Below are positions 26,723 through 36,048 of a stretch of DNA of 64,000 nt, piece by piece (position 1 is the first letter of the stretch; each line of letters starts with the position of its first letter). A program made the translations under genes and the position numbers. The stretch is taken from assembly GCA_031268145.1 (NCBI GenBank), contig JAIRXS010000030.1:1-64000 (forward strand). The letters run 5' to 3'. The stretch is from Candidatus Endomicrobiellum siamense (GTDB taxonomy: Bacteria > Elusimicrobiota > Endomicrobiia > Endomicrobiales > Endomicrobiaceae). The notes beneath the pieces are model-generated. The model was not told where the DNA came from. It saw nothing but the letters and a program-made list of their open reading frames with translations, and searched no databases.

Positions 26723-26893
26723 TTACTCGGTTTTAATTTTTATTAAGTAGAAAATTGCACAAAGCCAAACCCAAATTGTAAGCATAAATATATCATGCAC
26801 CATCCAAGCGTGTATTTTAGAATGATTATTCAAAATAATTATCCATAAAAATGGAATCACCCCAACACTCACTAAAAACAACAAAGAATTCAT
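26723..26893 (-). CDS. Small two-helix membrane protein (56 aa)
   Basis: ATG at 26893, TAA at 26723-26725. The product has two hydrophobic segments, LLFLVSVGVIPFLWIII and MLTIWVWLCAIFYLI, separated by a short polar loop NNHSKIHAWMVHD, and ends KIKTE. I do not recognise it. It may be a complete small protein or the C-terminal remnant of a longer membrane protein. It ends six bases before the HAD phosphatase start and has GAAA-rich sequence before its ATG but no strong Shine-Dalgarno. Close spacing suggests it works with the phosphatase. Confidence 0.5.
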   Translation of the reverse strand: MNSLLFLVSVGVIPFLWIIILNNHSKIHAWMVHDIFMLTIWVWLCAIFYLIKIKTE

Positions 26894-26976
26894 TTCTTGA
26901 ATACCTTTTTTTATTCAAAATCCTCCACTTATTTTATCCTTTTTTTGTCTTATTTTTTGGGCTCATTATAGCATTT

Positions 26977-29769
26977 TTATCTACAAATATAGAAATATTT
27001 GCAAGTTTTACAGTTTGCTATGTCATTTTTATCATGCTCAAAATATTCTTCTTGATTAATTTCTTCAATTAAAAATTTAACCATATCCATACATTTTTCA
27101 TAGATTGCATCTTCTTGTGGGAACAGTTTAATATCAGTTTTTTTTATATCATAAATTCCACAAATAGAATTTTTAACATTTGTAGACTTTTCAAATATAT
27201 ATTTATACATTGGAAGCTGCAATGAACTAACAGCTTTTTTTATATCCTGCCTACTAAACGTTTTTAAGTTTTCAAAACGCTTTTTGTTAACAATATTAGC
27301 TTTTATATTACCTGTTTTATAATCAAATATAGTATAATTACCATTGAGCTCATCTATTCTGTCTATTTTACTTTCCAAGATGTAAACATTTCCAGATTTT
27401 AATATAATGTCTGAAATATACTTTTTTTCGCAAGCAAAAATTCTATATTGACGAAGTTCTTCACAATCTAAGAAACTTTTCATTTTATGTATCAAAATTT
27501 CTTGTATCATAAATGCGTCTTCTCTAAATTTAAAAGATTCACAATTAGCAATTTTATTTTTTAAAGTATTTAAAAAATAAGATTTAAAACTTGAATTTTG
27601 AACTTCTTTTGAAGATAAATTTTCATGAAATGTCTCTTTTAAAAAATCATGTATAAAATTTCCTATATCACTTGCGTCAACTTCCTGTCCAATTTCTTTA
27701 CTGTTATCTAAAAGCAACACATACATAAAATAAAATTTTAATCTACAATCTAAATAAGTATCTATTTTAGTGTAGGTATAAGATAAATTTGAAAGATATT
27801 TTTTAATCTCTTTAGTTTTTTTATACTTCTTTTTAAAAAATTGCTTTAAAGGGAATTTCGGCAAAACAAATTTAGATACATTTATAGCATTAAGATCTTT
27901 TTGCTCAAGCTGTTTTTCCCAAATAATAGATTCTATAAATCTACTTCTTTCATCTTTATCATTGTCCGGGTAAATAAGATTTACATTTTTGGCGCCAGAT
28001 ATAATTTTATTAAAATGATATTTTTGTATTTCATATTCTTTCTTTGGAATCTCAACACCTAAAGCATACATTATATCTTTTGGAATAAGAGACGCTTCTT
28101 TTTTTATTGCAGGAAATGAAGAGTCTTTCATTCCCACAACAAAAATATTTTCAAAAAAAAGATTTCTAGACTCTAAAAGTCCTAAAATTTGTAAAGATTT
28201 TAATGGAGAACCCGGCAAAACAATTCTTTTATCCTTACTTATTTTTCTAAAAAGACTAACCAATTCCTGTTTCTCAAATTTTACTTTACAAAAACTATCA
28301 AACTTCATCTCCTTGAAAATTGAAAACAGTATATCCATAGCTTCAATATTTAATGGATAACTGCTCGCAGCACTTAAACGATATACTTTTTCTAAAAACA
28401 TATTAATAGTTTCAGAAAACATATGAAAATCATCTACATTTTCCCAAGCAGAAAAAAAGCTTGTCCATATTTCATTTAATATATCTACAATCTTTTTACT
28501 AGAAAAATCCCCTAAAACTTTAGTTACAGTAAGACTGATCTCTTCTATTAAATCTATATCGTTTAATATTTCTTGAAAAGATATGAAAGTTTTTCCGCTC
28601 AAACTACTATTTGAATTTTGTTTTAAAGCCTTTTCTATTTTATGTACAATAATTCTAGATATAGAGCTTTCTTGAAAAAATCTCATATTTTTAAATAGAG
28701 GGTTAATAAGTATTTTTATTACATCTTTAGAATAATAATATTTATCTTTTTTAGAAAGTTGAGCTTCAATAATATTATCTAGTAAAGAATAAACGGCGGT
28801 TTTAGAAATAGGATAACCTGCAGCAACATTATATTTATCTGTAATACTAGAAATCTCAGATACTACCGCCTGCAGAATTTGAGAATCAGGCACGATTATT
28901 AGCGTTTTATCTAATTGACTGTCAGAGTAGCTAGAAATAAGGTTTTTAAGCAAAGCTCCTTGGGATTGATCGTCAAAAGCAGAGTAAATGTTTAATTTAT
29001 AATCATTTTTTTGAGACTGCACATTTGGAATATTTTGACCAAACTGTTTATATAGATTTTCTAAAATGCTGTATTCTTTAGGATTGCCTTGCGTAAAGAT
29101 AGTAAGATTAGATTTGTTATATAGTTTTTTAAAAATCTCTACCTCTGCCTTGTACAAATAAAAAGGTGTAATTAATATTATTTCATCAAACCCTTTAGAT
29201 AAAATATCAACATCAAAAGAAGTCGCTTTTAGAAAGCCATACCCACTAGTAATTTTTGAAGTTTTATCTAAAGTCTCATGAAATAAGTTTCTTATTTTAA
29301 AAATATTTTTTAGTAATTCATTAATACTTTCTGGGACATCATATCCAATTTCGGCATTTGCTTTTATTGTTTTAAGTTTTTCTTCTGAAACCATTTCTAA
29401 ATCTAGCTGTTGTATAAAATACAAAATTTCAAAAGCCCAATCCATAAAAGATATAAAAGAAAGCTTTTCCTTTAAAAGATGTGGGAAATATTTTTTTATT
29501 ATTTCAAAAATGATAAATGCAGCTTCTAGGTCAGAAATTTTTATGGAATTGGTATTGTCAAAAATTATAGATTCAATAAATTCATCATTAGTAAAACATT
29601 CAGGAGGAAAAAAAGAAATTTGTTTAATATTTGCCAACTGCTTTTTTATAAATAAAAATGGTCTCTTTCCACCACTAATTAAAACATGCTTGTTTAAAGA
29701 ATTTGTAACATAATTAGTGGTAAAATCTATAATACTTTCACCACTGCCAATATTTATTATTTGCGACAT
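26977..29769 (-). CDS. addB: AddB-like subunit of the AddAB helicase-nuclease (PD-(D/E)XK nuclease)
   Basis: 930 residues, paired with the UvrD-like gene 24 bases upstream. The N-terminal part is a degenerate helicase-like region (FLFIKKQL, LIIVPDSQIL, VGMKDSSFPAIKKEAS). The C-terminal ~240 residues form the nuclease: YTYTKIDTYLDCRLKFYFMY at its start and ESKIDRIDELNGNYTIFDYKTGNIK with the catalytic D-(x)n-DYK core. Four cysteines (CRLKFYF near the domain start, then CKTCKYFYIC at the end) fit the [4Fe-4S] staple of AddB. The classical AddB P-loop is not evident (GSGESIIDF near residue 8). With AddA it resects double-strand ends for RecA loading. Confidence 0.82.
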   Translation of the reverse strand: MSQIINIGSGESIIDFTTNYVTNSLNKHVLISGGKRPFLFIKKQLANIKQISFFPPECFTNDEFIESIIFDNTNSIKISDLEAAFIIFEIIKKYFPHLLKEKLSFISFMDWAFEILYFIQQLDLEMVSEEKLKTIKANAEIGYDVPESINELLKNIFKIRNLFHETLDKTSKITSGYGFLKATSFDVDILSKGFDEIILITPFYLYKAEVEIFKKLYNKSNLTIFTQGNPKEYSILENLYKQFGQNIPNVQSQKNDYKLNIYSAFDDQSQGALLKNLISSYSDSQLDKTLIIVPDSQILQAVVSEISSITDKYNVAAGYPISKTAVYSLLDNIIEAQLSKKDKYYYSKDVIKILINPLFKNMRFFQESSISRIIVHKIEKALKQNSNSSLSGKTFISFQEILNDIDLIEEISLTVTKVLGDFSSKKIVDILNEIWTSFFSAWENVDDFHMFSETINMFLEKVYRLSAASSYPLNIEAMDILFSIFKEMKFDSFCKVKFEKQELVSLFRKISKDKRIVLPGSPLKSLQILGLLESRNLFFENIFVVGMKDSSFPAIKKEASLIPKDIMYALGVEIPKKEYEIQKYHFNKIISGAKNVNLIYPDNDKDERSRFIESIIWEKQLEQKDLNAINVSKFVLPKFPLKQFFKKKYKKTKEIKKYLSNLSYTYTKIDTYLDCRLKFYFMYVLLLDNSKEIGQEVDASDIGNFIHDFLKETFHENLSSKEVQNSSFKSYFLNTLKNKIANCESFKFREDAFMIQEILIHKMKSFLDCEELRQYRIFACEKKYISDIILKSGNVYILESKIDRIDELNGNYTIFDYKTGNIKANIVNKKRFENLKTFSRQDIKKAVSSLQLPMYKYIFEKSTNVKNSICGIYDIKKTDIKLFPQEDAIYEKCMDMVKFLIEEINQEEYFEHDKNDIANCKTCKYFYICR

Positions 29770-29793
29770 TTTACTTCCTTATTTAGTAAAGTT

Positions 29794-32700
29794 CTAAATC
29801 TGTGTTAACATTGCGTTTTCTACATTTAAAATATAAGCGATTATTTTTTTATTTGGGTAAATCTCAGTTATTAGAGAAACATAATTTAACAATTGTTCTT
29901 TGTACTCTTGAAATTTATAGTCTGAACTTTTAAAATCTAAGATAAAAATTTTATCATCCAACTCTACTAATTTATCTATTCTAAAGATTTCGCCTTTAGA
30001 ATTTACGATTTCTTTTTCATTATAAATAATTCCTTTACAATTAAATAACTCTAAAATTTCCTCTTTTGAAAACATTTGTTGTAATTTTTCTTTTAAAAAA
30101 GTAGTATTTTCAAAAGGAAATTTTCTTTTAGTAATTTCTAAAGATTTATCTATAGAATCATTTAAATTGTCATTTATGATTTTAAATTTTGAAAGACAGT
30201 AATGTAAAATTATTCCTCTTTTTTTTATATCATCTATATCTATTGTGTTTCTTCTATTTACAAAATTATTTGAAATATCTTTATAGCCACCATTAAGACA
30301 ATCACAAATATAATTATTTTTTAGTACTTTAATATTATACTTTTGCTTGTTACCTCTTTTACAGTTAGTGTTAACAAAAAGATTAAAAGCTAAATTATTT
30401 GACGCTCCAGCTCTTGGCGGAATTATTGCATAAATCTCATGCTCTGCTCTTGTCATTGAAACATATAATATATTAAGCTCTGAGAGTAAATTATCTATTC
30501 TTTCTTTATTGTAAATCTTATCAGCCTTCAGTAAAAATTTAGCAATGTTTTTTGATATATTCAGGAGATTTATTTCTTCTTTAGAATCATCAAAATAAGG
30601 TTTATCTATATTATTTGTGCCGAGTTTTAAAAAAGGAATAATAACAACTGGAAACTGTAACCCTTTAGACTTATGTACGGTCATAACCTTTATTCCGCTA
30701 CCAAAAGCATTTTTTATATATAAAGAATCATCTTGACTAGATAAATTGTAAAAATATTCTAAAAAGTTGCTCAGTGCCGATTGTTGTAATTCAAATTCTT
30801 TAATAATTTCAAGAAAACGCATAACAAAAGCTTTAGAGTTTGGATAATTTTCTAAAATTTTAAATTTTTCTAACATTGAAAGTGTCAGCTCATATACTGG
30901 GATAAAACCTGCTTTCGCAAAAAAATATTCAAAATATTCATTCCATAAATTTTCATACCTATCTTTAAAAATTTTATATAGAAAGCCAAAATTATTGTCT
31001 TTTTTGTTAAAAATAAATTGTTCGAATTCTATTTGATTAATATTAACTACTCTGCTAAAAACATCACCTATAATGAAAGAAGAAAAAGCTAAGGAATCTA
31101 TTGGAGAGTTTATGAAGCCAAAAAAAGAAATTATTTGTTTGATAATATCATTGTTTTTTATGTTTAATGTTTGAGAAGATTCAAACTCTATATTTTTCTC
31201 TAAAAGCCAAGAACTAACATCTAATATTTCGTCATTAGACCTACACAAAACTGTTATATCTTTTGCTTCAAATCTATTTAATAATTCAACAACATACTTA
31301 ATAAATTTTTGTTTTGTATCCTCTTTTATATCTTGACAATCTTTTTCTATAAAATCTATTTCAATATAGCCGTTTTCTTTATTATCTTGTATTTTCTGGC
31401 AAGAAGATTTATATGTATTTAAAAAATTTCCAAAATTTACGTCTGTATCAATATCTTCATAAACAACATTCAAGAATCTTTGTAAGTTATCTGAAGAAAA
31501 TATTTCGTTATTAAAAGATACTATTTCTTTTGAGCTTCTAAAGTTTGTTTGCAAATATTGTTTTTCAATTGAACTTGCAGCAAACTCTTTAGACATATTG
31601 TAAAAAAGTTCAGGCTTTGCGCCTCTAAAAGCGTATATAGATTGTTTAATATCTCCAACACAAAATAATGTACCCCCTGTAGCTAAACTCTCATCTAAAA
31701 ACCTTTTAATGCCTACCCATTGCACAAAACTTGTATCTTGAAATTCATCTATTAAAAAATGTTTGTATTTCTCAGACAGTCTATAGTATACTTCTGGGAT
31801 AACAGCATCGTTATCTTTAAAGAATTTAACCGTTTTTTTATTAATTTCATTTAAAAATACTATTGCATCTTTTTTAGATTTAATATCAAATTCTTTTACA
31901 ATTTCATGGTACATGTATGAGTATATTTGATAATAATTTTGCATATAAAAGTTGCATAAATTTTTTATATCTTTATAAATCTCTTCCCAAAGCATATTAG
32001 CTTCATGTGATATTTTTGTATTCTTTTTATATTCTAAATTTTTGCAAGCAAACTTAGCAGGAATATTCATAGCAAAAAATATTTTATTGCCTTCTAATAA
32101 AACTTTCTTTATAGCTTTAAGAAAATGCCCATTAATCTGTAAGTCTGCTATTTTATCAGCAATATATTTAATTTTTTTTACTATAAGCTCTACTTTTAAA
32201 AAAAACTCTTTACCAAACTCGATATTTTTTGAAAAATTAATATCTTTACCAATACTTCCAGATTTTTCGAAGACTTTTTCTATTTCATTGTAGATATTAT
32301 CTTTTGCAAACCAACCCATATCATTTGTTAAATATTGCTCTAAATATTTTAATATAATATCTTTAATATTTTGCGAAGTATTTGAGTTATGTAAAAATGT
32401 TTCTAAAGCAAATTTAAGATTTTGACTATAATCTTGTTCTATACTAAAATTAGGTGATATGTCCATGTTGATAGCGCAGGACTTTAATATACGATTTTTA
32501 AAACTATCTAATGTACTTATATTAAAACTATCATAATATTCTAGAATATTTTGTAACGCTAAAAGACTTTTTCTTGACACATCTTTTTGTGACATATTTA
32601 ACTCAGAAAAAAAACCTTTGCTGTCTTGCATCAGAGCTGCCATTTTAAGGTAATTTAAAATCCTATATTTCATTTCAACAGCAGCTTTATTAGTAAAAGT

Positions 32701-32832
32701 AACAGCAATTATATTTTTTATATCTACACTGTCAAATGAACCCAACAAAAGATATAAGTATCTTTTTGCAAGATTATAAGTTTTTCCAGAACCTGCAGAT
32801 GCTTGCATTAAAGTTATTTGAGGAATTATCAT
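29794..32832 (-). CDS. addA: AddA-like UvrD-family helicase-nuclease
   Basis: 1012 residues. Superfamily-1 motifs are clear: ASAGSGKTYNLAKR at residues 11-24 (Walker A), VTFTNKAAVEMK (Ia), LIDEFQDTSFVQW (II), GDIKQSIYAFRGA (III), NFRSSKEIVSFN (IV), VMTVHKSKGLQFPVVI (V), and LYVSMTRAEHEIY (VI). The C-terminal nuclease has FRIDKLVELDDKIFILDFKSSD, the D-(x)n-DFKS catalytic pattern. It is the motor and 3'-end nuclease of the break-repair complex made with the gene immediately downstream. A palindrome overlaps its ribosome-binding region. Confidence 0.88.
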   Translation of the reverse strand: MIIPQITLMQASAGSGKTYNLAKRYLYLLLGSFDSVDIKNIIAVTFTNKAAVEMKYRILNYLKMAALMQDSKGFFSELNMSQKDVSRKSLLALQNILEYYDSFNISTLDSFKNRILKSCAINMDISPNFSIEQDYSQNLKFALETFLHNSNTSQNIKDIILKYLEQYLTNDMGWFAKDNIYNEIEKVFEKSGSIGKDINFSKNIEFGKEFFLKVELIVKKIKYIADKIADLQINGHFLKAIKKVLLEGNKIFFAMNIPAKFACKNLEYKKNTKISHEANMLWEEIYKDIKNLCNFYMQNYYQIYSYMYHEIVKEFDIKSKKDAIVFLNEINKKTVKFFKDNDAVIPEVYYRLSEKYKHFLIDEFQDTSFVQWVGIKRFLDESLATGGTLFCVGDIKQSIYAFRGAKPELFYNMSKEFAASSIEKQYLQTNFRSSKEIVSFNNEIFSSDNLQRFLNVVYEDIDTDVNFGNFLNTYKSSCQKIQDNKENGYIEIDFIEKDCQDIKEDTKQKFIKYVVELLNRFEAKDITVLCRSNDEILDVSSWLLEKNIEFESSQTLNIKNNDIIKQIISFFGFINSPIDSLAFSSFIIGDVFSRVVNINQIEFEQFIFNKKDNNFGFLYKIFKDRYENLWNEYFEYFFAKAGFIPVYELTLSMLEKFKILENYPNSKAFVMRFLEIIKEFELQQSALSNFLEYFYNLSSQDDSLYIKNAFGSGIKVMTVHKSKGLQFPVVIIPFLKLGTNNIDKPYFDDSKEEINLLNISKNIAKFLLKADKIYNKERIDNLLSELNILYVSMTRAEHEIYAIIPPRAGASNNLAFNLFVNTNCKRGNKQKYNIKVLKNNYICDCLNGGYKDISNNFVNRRNTIDIDDIKKRGIILHYCLSKFKIINDNLNDSIDKSLEITKRKFPFENTTFLKEKLQQMFSKEEILELFNCKGIIYNEKEIVNSKGEIFRIDKLVELDDKIFILDFKSSDYKFQEYKEQLLNYVSLITEIYPNKKIIAYILNVENAMLTQI

Positions 32833-32835
32833 ATA

Positions 32836-32848
32836 ATACCTTAGGTAT
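32836..32848. promoter_or_regulatory. Palindrome ATACCT-N-AGGTAT at the addA ribosome-binding site
   Basis: Perfect 6-bp arms around one base, lying 4-16 bases before the addA ATG. On the coding strand it contains TAAGG, the only plausible Shine-Dalgarno. It could be an operator or simply chance; only one copy was noticed. Confidence 0.3.
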
Positions 32849-32868
32849 AACTGAAGTCAATTAATATG

Positions 32869-32884
32869 GCGACAACAATGTCGC
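32869..32884. other. Short hairpin GCGACA-acaa-TGTCGC in the addA upstream spacer
   Basis: A 6-bp GC-rich stem with a 4-base loop, unusual in this AT-rich spacer (32833-33120). No T-run follows on either strand, so it does not look like a standard terminator for smpB. I see no gene in the rest of the spacer. Confidence 0.35.
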
Positions 32885-33120
32885 GCACTAGTCACACTAT
32901 TCTTTTTTGCTACACTGAGCACGCAATGCTATGTCTCAGAGTATAATAAATGTCTAAACATAGATACTACAACTGCTAAGCTACGTTTCTTAAGCAGAAA
33001 GATCAACAAAGGCAAAAGTACAGCAGATTGATGGCAAAAACAATGGACTGACACGAAAAAAACAGTGAGTAGATAATATATTAATAAATAGATTATAAAA
33101 ATTAGCTAAATTTAAAATAG

Positions 33121-33570
33121 TTAATATTCCATCGCTACTTCACGAGCAATATCTCTTTTCTTTATAAGTTCTTTTTTATCGTAAGACTTTTTACCTTTGG
33201 CAAGACCAACAAGAAGTTTAATTTTTCCCTTGCTACAAACGTACATTTCCAAAGGTACAATGGTAAGCCCTTTTTCTTTAACTTTTGAATGCATTTTTTT
33301 TATTTCTAATTTATGCATTAAAAGTTTTCGCGATCTTTTAGCGTTATAATCTATGATGTGAGTTGATATTTGTTCATAAGGGGCAATAAACATGTTTTCA
33401 ACAAAGGCTTCACCATTAGAAAATTTAACTAAACTATCTACTAAACTAACGTTTGAATGTCGTACAGATTTAACTTCATACCCAAACAAAACAAGTCCAA
33501 CCTCTAATTTATCCAAGATTTCATAGTTAAAATATGCTTTTCTATTATTAGCGAATATTTTCTTTCCCAT
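33121..33570 (-). CDS. smpB: SsrA-binding protein SmpB
   Basis: Binds tmRNA and delivers it to stalled ribosomes for trans-translation. The 149-residue protein is of normal length: IFANNRKAYFNYEILDKLEVGLVLFGYEVKS at the N-terminus, GEAFVENMFIAPYEQ, KRSRKLLMHKLEI, LTIVPLEMYVCSKGKIKLLVGLAKGKKSYDKKE, and a basic R-DIAREV tail that enters the mRNA channel. The ATG at 33570 lies one base after the end of the histidine-kinase gene, so it is in the same transcript. The tmRNA gene itself was not found in the window. Confidence 0.95.
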   Translation of the reverse strand: MGKKIFANNRKAYFNYEILDKLEVGLVLFGYEVKSVRHSNVSLVDSLVKFSNGEAFVENMFIAPYEQISTHIIDYNAKRSRKLLMHKLEIKKMHSKVKEKGLTIVPLEMYVCSKGKIKLLVGLAKGKKSYDKKELIKKRDIAREVAMEY

Positions 33571-33571
33571 T

Positions 33572-34249
33572 TTATACTTTAGGCAATTCTATAATAAATT
33601 CTGAACCTTTATTGATTATAGATTTTGCTATTATTTTACCACTTAACATTAAAATTATTTGTTTTGTAACTGCAAGAGACATGCCCAAACGAAACTTTTT
33701 ACTAGTAAATAAAGGATTAAAACAATTCTTTAACGTTTCTCTATTCATACCATAACCAAAATCTTTTATTTCTATAATAATTTTGTTTTTTAAAGAATAT
33801 ACTTTAAACAAAATATCCCCGCCATAAGGCATTGCATCTTTCGCATTATCAACAATAATTAAAATGGCTTGCTGAAACCGTTTCTTATCTATACCGGCTT
33901 TAATGTTCTTCTCTGCATTTATTTTAAAATTAAACTTATCATCTTTATACCTTGCTAAAATCTTTTTTAAAAAATCTCCAACATTAACAACTTGAACACT
34001 AAGATATTTTACTCTAATGTCGTCTAATAACAAAATTATTTTTGAATGAGCTCTATCTACTTCTTTATTCAGAAGAGCAAATATTTCTTTTTGATTTTTA
34101 TTGTAATTGTTTTTAGAATTTTCTAGATAATATACAGCATTTTTTATAACAGTAATAGAATTTTTTAATTCATGAGATGCGAATGAAGAAAACTTATTTA
34201 TAGCAGAAAATTTTTCTTGATTTATTCCCTCCATTCTCTTAATCTCCAT
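33572..34249 (-). CDS. Soluble histidine kinase without a sensor domain
   Basis: 225 residues, all of it transmitter. The dimerisation/phosphoacceptor helix includes FASHELKNSITVIKNAVYYLE with the phosphorylated His near residue 28. The ATPase domain has the N-box IIVDNAKDAMPYGGDI, the G1 box IKDFGYGMN, and the G2 region LGMSLAVTKQI. There is no membrane helix or PAS/GAF domain, so its input must come from a partner protein or the cell interior. The response regulator lies 27 bases upstream on the same strand. Confidence 0.88.
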   Translation of the reverse strand: MEIKRMEGINQEKFSAINKFSSFASHELKNSITVIKNAVYYLENSKNNYNKNQKEIFALLNKEVDRAHSKIILLLDDIRVKYLSVQVVNVGDFLKKILARYKDDKFNFKINAEKNIKAGIDKKRFQQAILIIVDNAKDAMPYGGDILFKVYSLKNKIIIEIKDFGYGMNRETLKNCFNPLFTSKKFRLGMSLAVTKQIILMLSGKIIAKSIINKGSEFIIELPKV

Positions 34250-34276
34250 ACTAAATTATAACTATCTAATCAAAAA

Positions 34277-34639
34277 TTACTTTTTAATTAATTTCTTTAA
34301 AAGTTCCAATAGTTTTGGTATTTTAAAAGGTTTTCTTAAACAAATAACTGCATTTTCTTTTAAGGCTTCTTCTATAAGACTATTATCTGCATATGCCGTC
34401 ATCATAATCACACTTAACGTGGTATTAAATTTCTTTACTTCTTTTAATAGCTCAACACCATTCATTTCTGACAACTTTATATCAAAAAAAGCTATGTCAA
34501 AATCATTATTTTTTATAAGATCTATAGCTTCTTTTGCAGTGTTTGCTGACATAACACCATAACCGTGCATAGTTAAAATACTTGTTAGTGAAAAAGAAAC
34601 AGAATACTCATCATCTACAATTAATATATTAGGTTTCAT
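34277..34639 (-). CDS. Single-domain response regulator (CheY-like receiver)
   Basis: 120 residues forming one receiver domain with no output domain. It has the acidic pair IVDDEYS at residues 7-13, the phospho-acceptor Asp in IAFFDIKLSEMNG near residue 53, the conserved Thr in MMTAYAD, and Lys in CLRKPFKIP. It presumably receives phosphate from the sensorless kinase encoded next and acts by protein-protein contact, as in relay or diguanylate-like circuits. Target unknown. Confidence 0.9.
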   Translation of the reverse strand: MKPNILIVDDEYSVSFSLTSILTMHGYGVMSANTAKEAIDLIKNNDFDIAFFDIKLSEMNGVELLKEVKKFNTTLSVIMMTAYADNSLIEEALKENAVICLRKPFKIPKLLELLKKLIKK

Positions 34640-34806
34640 TTTATCTCCCCATCAGTATGTGATCGTATATTTTGCATTAAATAGGATTTATATGTAGAAA
34701 TATAAAAATACGAAAAGACGGCTTTGCAACAACTAAAGCAATAAACTCTATTCTTAAGCTAGTCTTAAATTTTACCTTAATATTATTTATTTCTTAATAT
34801 AAAAAA

Positions 34807-34879
34807 AGCCGACGATAGGGTTTGAACCTACGACCTGCGGTTTACAAAACCGCTGCTCTACCAGCTGAGCTACGTCGGC
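34807..34879 (-). tRNA. tRNA-Thr (anticodon UGU)
   Basis: On the minus strand a 73-base cloverleaf reads from GCCGACG to CGUCGGC plus a U discriminator, a perfect 7-bp acceptor pair. The D arm contains AGCUCAGCUGGUAGAGC, the anticodon stem-loop is GCGGU-UUUGUAA-ACCGC (anticodon UGU at 34-36), and the T arm contains GUAGGUUCAAACCCUAUC. No CCA is encoded. It sits alone between the response regulator and the TadG-like gene. Confidence 0.95.
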
Positions 34880-34950
34880 GTATACGTATAATATAAAAAA
34901 CTCATATTAATGTCAAATCTCTGTCTTACCCTCTGTTTTAATACTAAGTT

Positions 34951-36048
34951 TCATTCATTATAAGGCACTAAATGAGCTGCCCAACCTCTGTCTTTTGTAT
35001 TAAGATATGCATCTATTGGATTATCTTCATTTTGCAACAATTTCATATTCTCTCTTTTAATTTCAGCATAATTTACAAACAAACCTGCTTCTGCCAAAGC
35101 TACAAATGGAGCTATAGGAGGAAAAGCAGCAGGTTGAGCTAAAGCTTTCGCCATTAAAGCAAACTGCATAGCTGATGAAGCTTCCACTAAAGTAGAGGTC
35201 AATTTTGTAGCTCCTGTAAAAAAATCTTCTTTTTTAGGAAACATTGACCCTTTTACATTATAAGGGCTTGCAGCAGAAAAAACTATAACTTCAGGATAAT
35301 TTATATTTAAAAAGCTCGCAAATAAAGGCTGTTTATTTTTTCTTTTTTGTCTTAAAATTACTTTGATTTTCTGATTATAAAATTTACTGCCTTCAACAAA
35401 CCAAGAATACTTGCTCTTTTTATATTTGCTTCTTATCAAAAAATGAAAATGAGTCGTTGGGTCAACATAAAAACAATAGTTTTTTGTAGAATAATACTGT
35501 ATACCTTTTGAATTACGTTTTAGTCCTAAATTTTTATCAGGTTTTGTAGGGAGCAAAAATATATTATATTTTTCATTTATAAGCACATTATAATAGTATG
35601 AAAAATAGCATTTTATTGAAATGTCTTGAACTTTTTGTAATAGTTCAACTATTTGTTTAATTTTTTCAACTCCACTATTTCTATTTATATTAACAGTATC
35701 ATGCAATAAGTCTGACATTGGGTCTTCAAAATTATGCAGCATGACTGCAGGCCATCCACCAATCTTATCTGATGAATAAGATGATAACTGTATTATTCTT
35801 GAATTTGTTCCCAAAGATAAAATAACGCCTATCATGTAATTTGTTTTACCTAAAAAATTTAAAATTCTAGCTTTATAAGTAGATAAAGATAAGGCTATGC
35901 AATCTGCCTCGTTTTGCATTTGCATTCTTTTCCTTATAAGGAATGCAATATTTAGCATCATCGCCCAGCTTATAATAAGAATTATTATAAAAATTAAAAA
36001 ATAGTATAGACTTTGCCCATTATTATTCTTTAAAAATTTATTTTCCAA
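34951..36048 (-). CDS. TadG-like pseudopilin (Flp-pilus family)
   Basis: 365 residues. It begins NNNGQSLYYFLIFIIILIISWAMMLNIAFLIRKRMQMQNEADCIALSLS, the 'G-Q---f---' followed by a hydrophobic helix and 'D--ALa-A' pattern of TadE/TadG proteins. A long periplasmic domain follows with no family I recognise. Minor pilins of this type are tethered in the inner membrane and help assemble thin Flp pili. Its start overlaps the upstream TadE-like gene by 11 bases. No TadA ATPase or TadB/C platform is in the window. Confidence 0.65.
   Translation of the reverse strand: MENKFLKNNNGQSLYYFLIFIIILIISWAMMLNIAFLIRKRMQMQNEADCIALSLSTYKARILNFLGKTNYMIGVILSLGTNSRIIQLSSYSSDKIGGWPAVMLHNFEDPMSDLLHDTVNINRNSGVEKIKQIVELLQKVQDISIKCYFSYYYNVLINEKYNIFLLPTKPDKNLGLKRNSKGIQYYSTKNYCFYVDPTTHFHFLIRSKYKKSKYSWFVEGSKFYNQKIKVILRQKRKNKQPLFASFLNINYPEVIVFSAASPYNVKGSMFPKKEDFFTGATKLTSTLVEASSAMQFALMAKALAQPAAFPPIAPFVALAEAGLFVNYAEIKRENMKLLQNEDNPIDAYLNTKDRGWAAHLVPYNE

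Noticed and set aside
32849-33115. Possible tmRNA or other structured RNA next to smpB
   Set aside because: No tRNA-like end, T-loop (GGTTCGA-type) or tag frame found. Only a short isolated hairpin is present.
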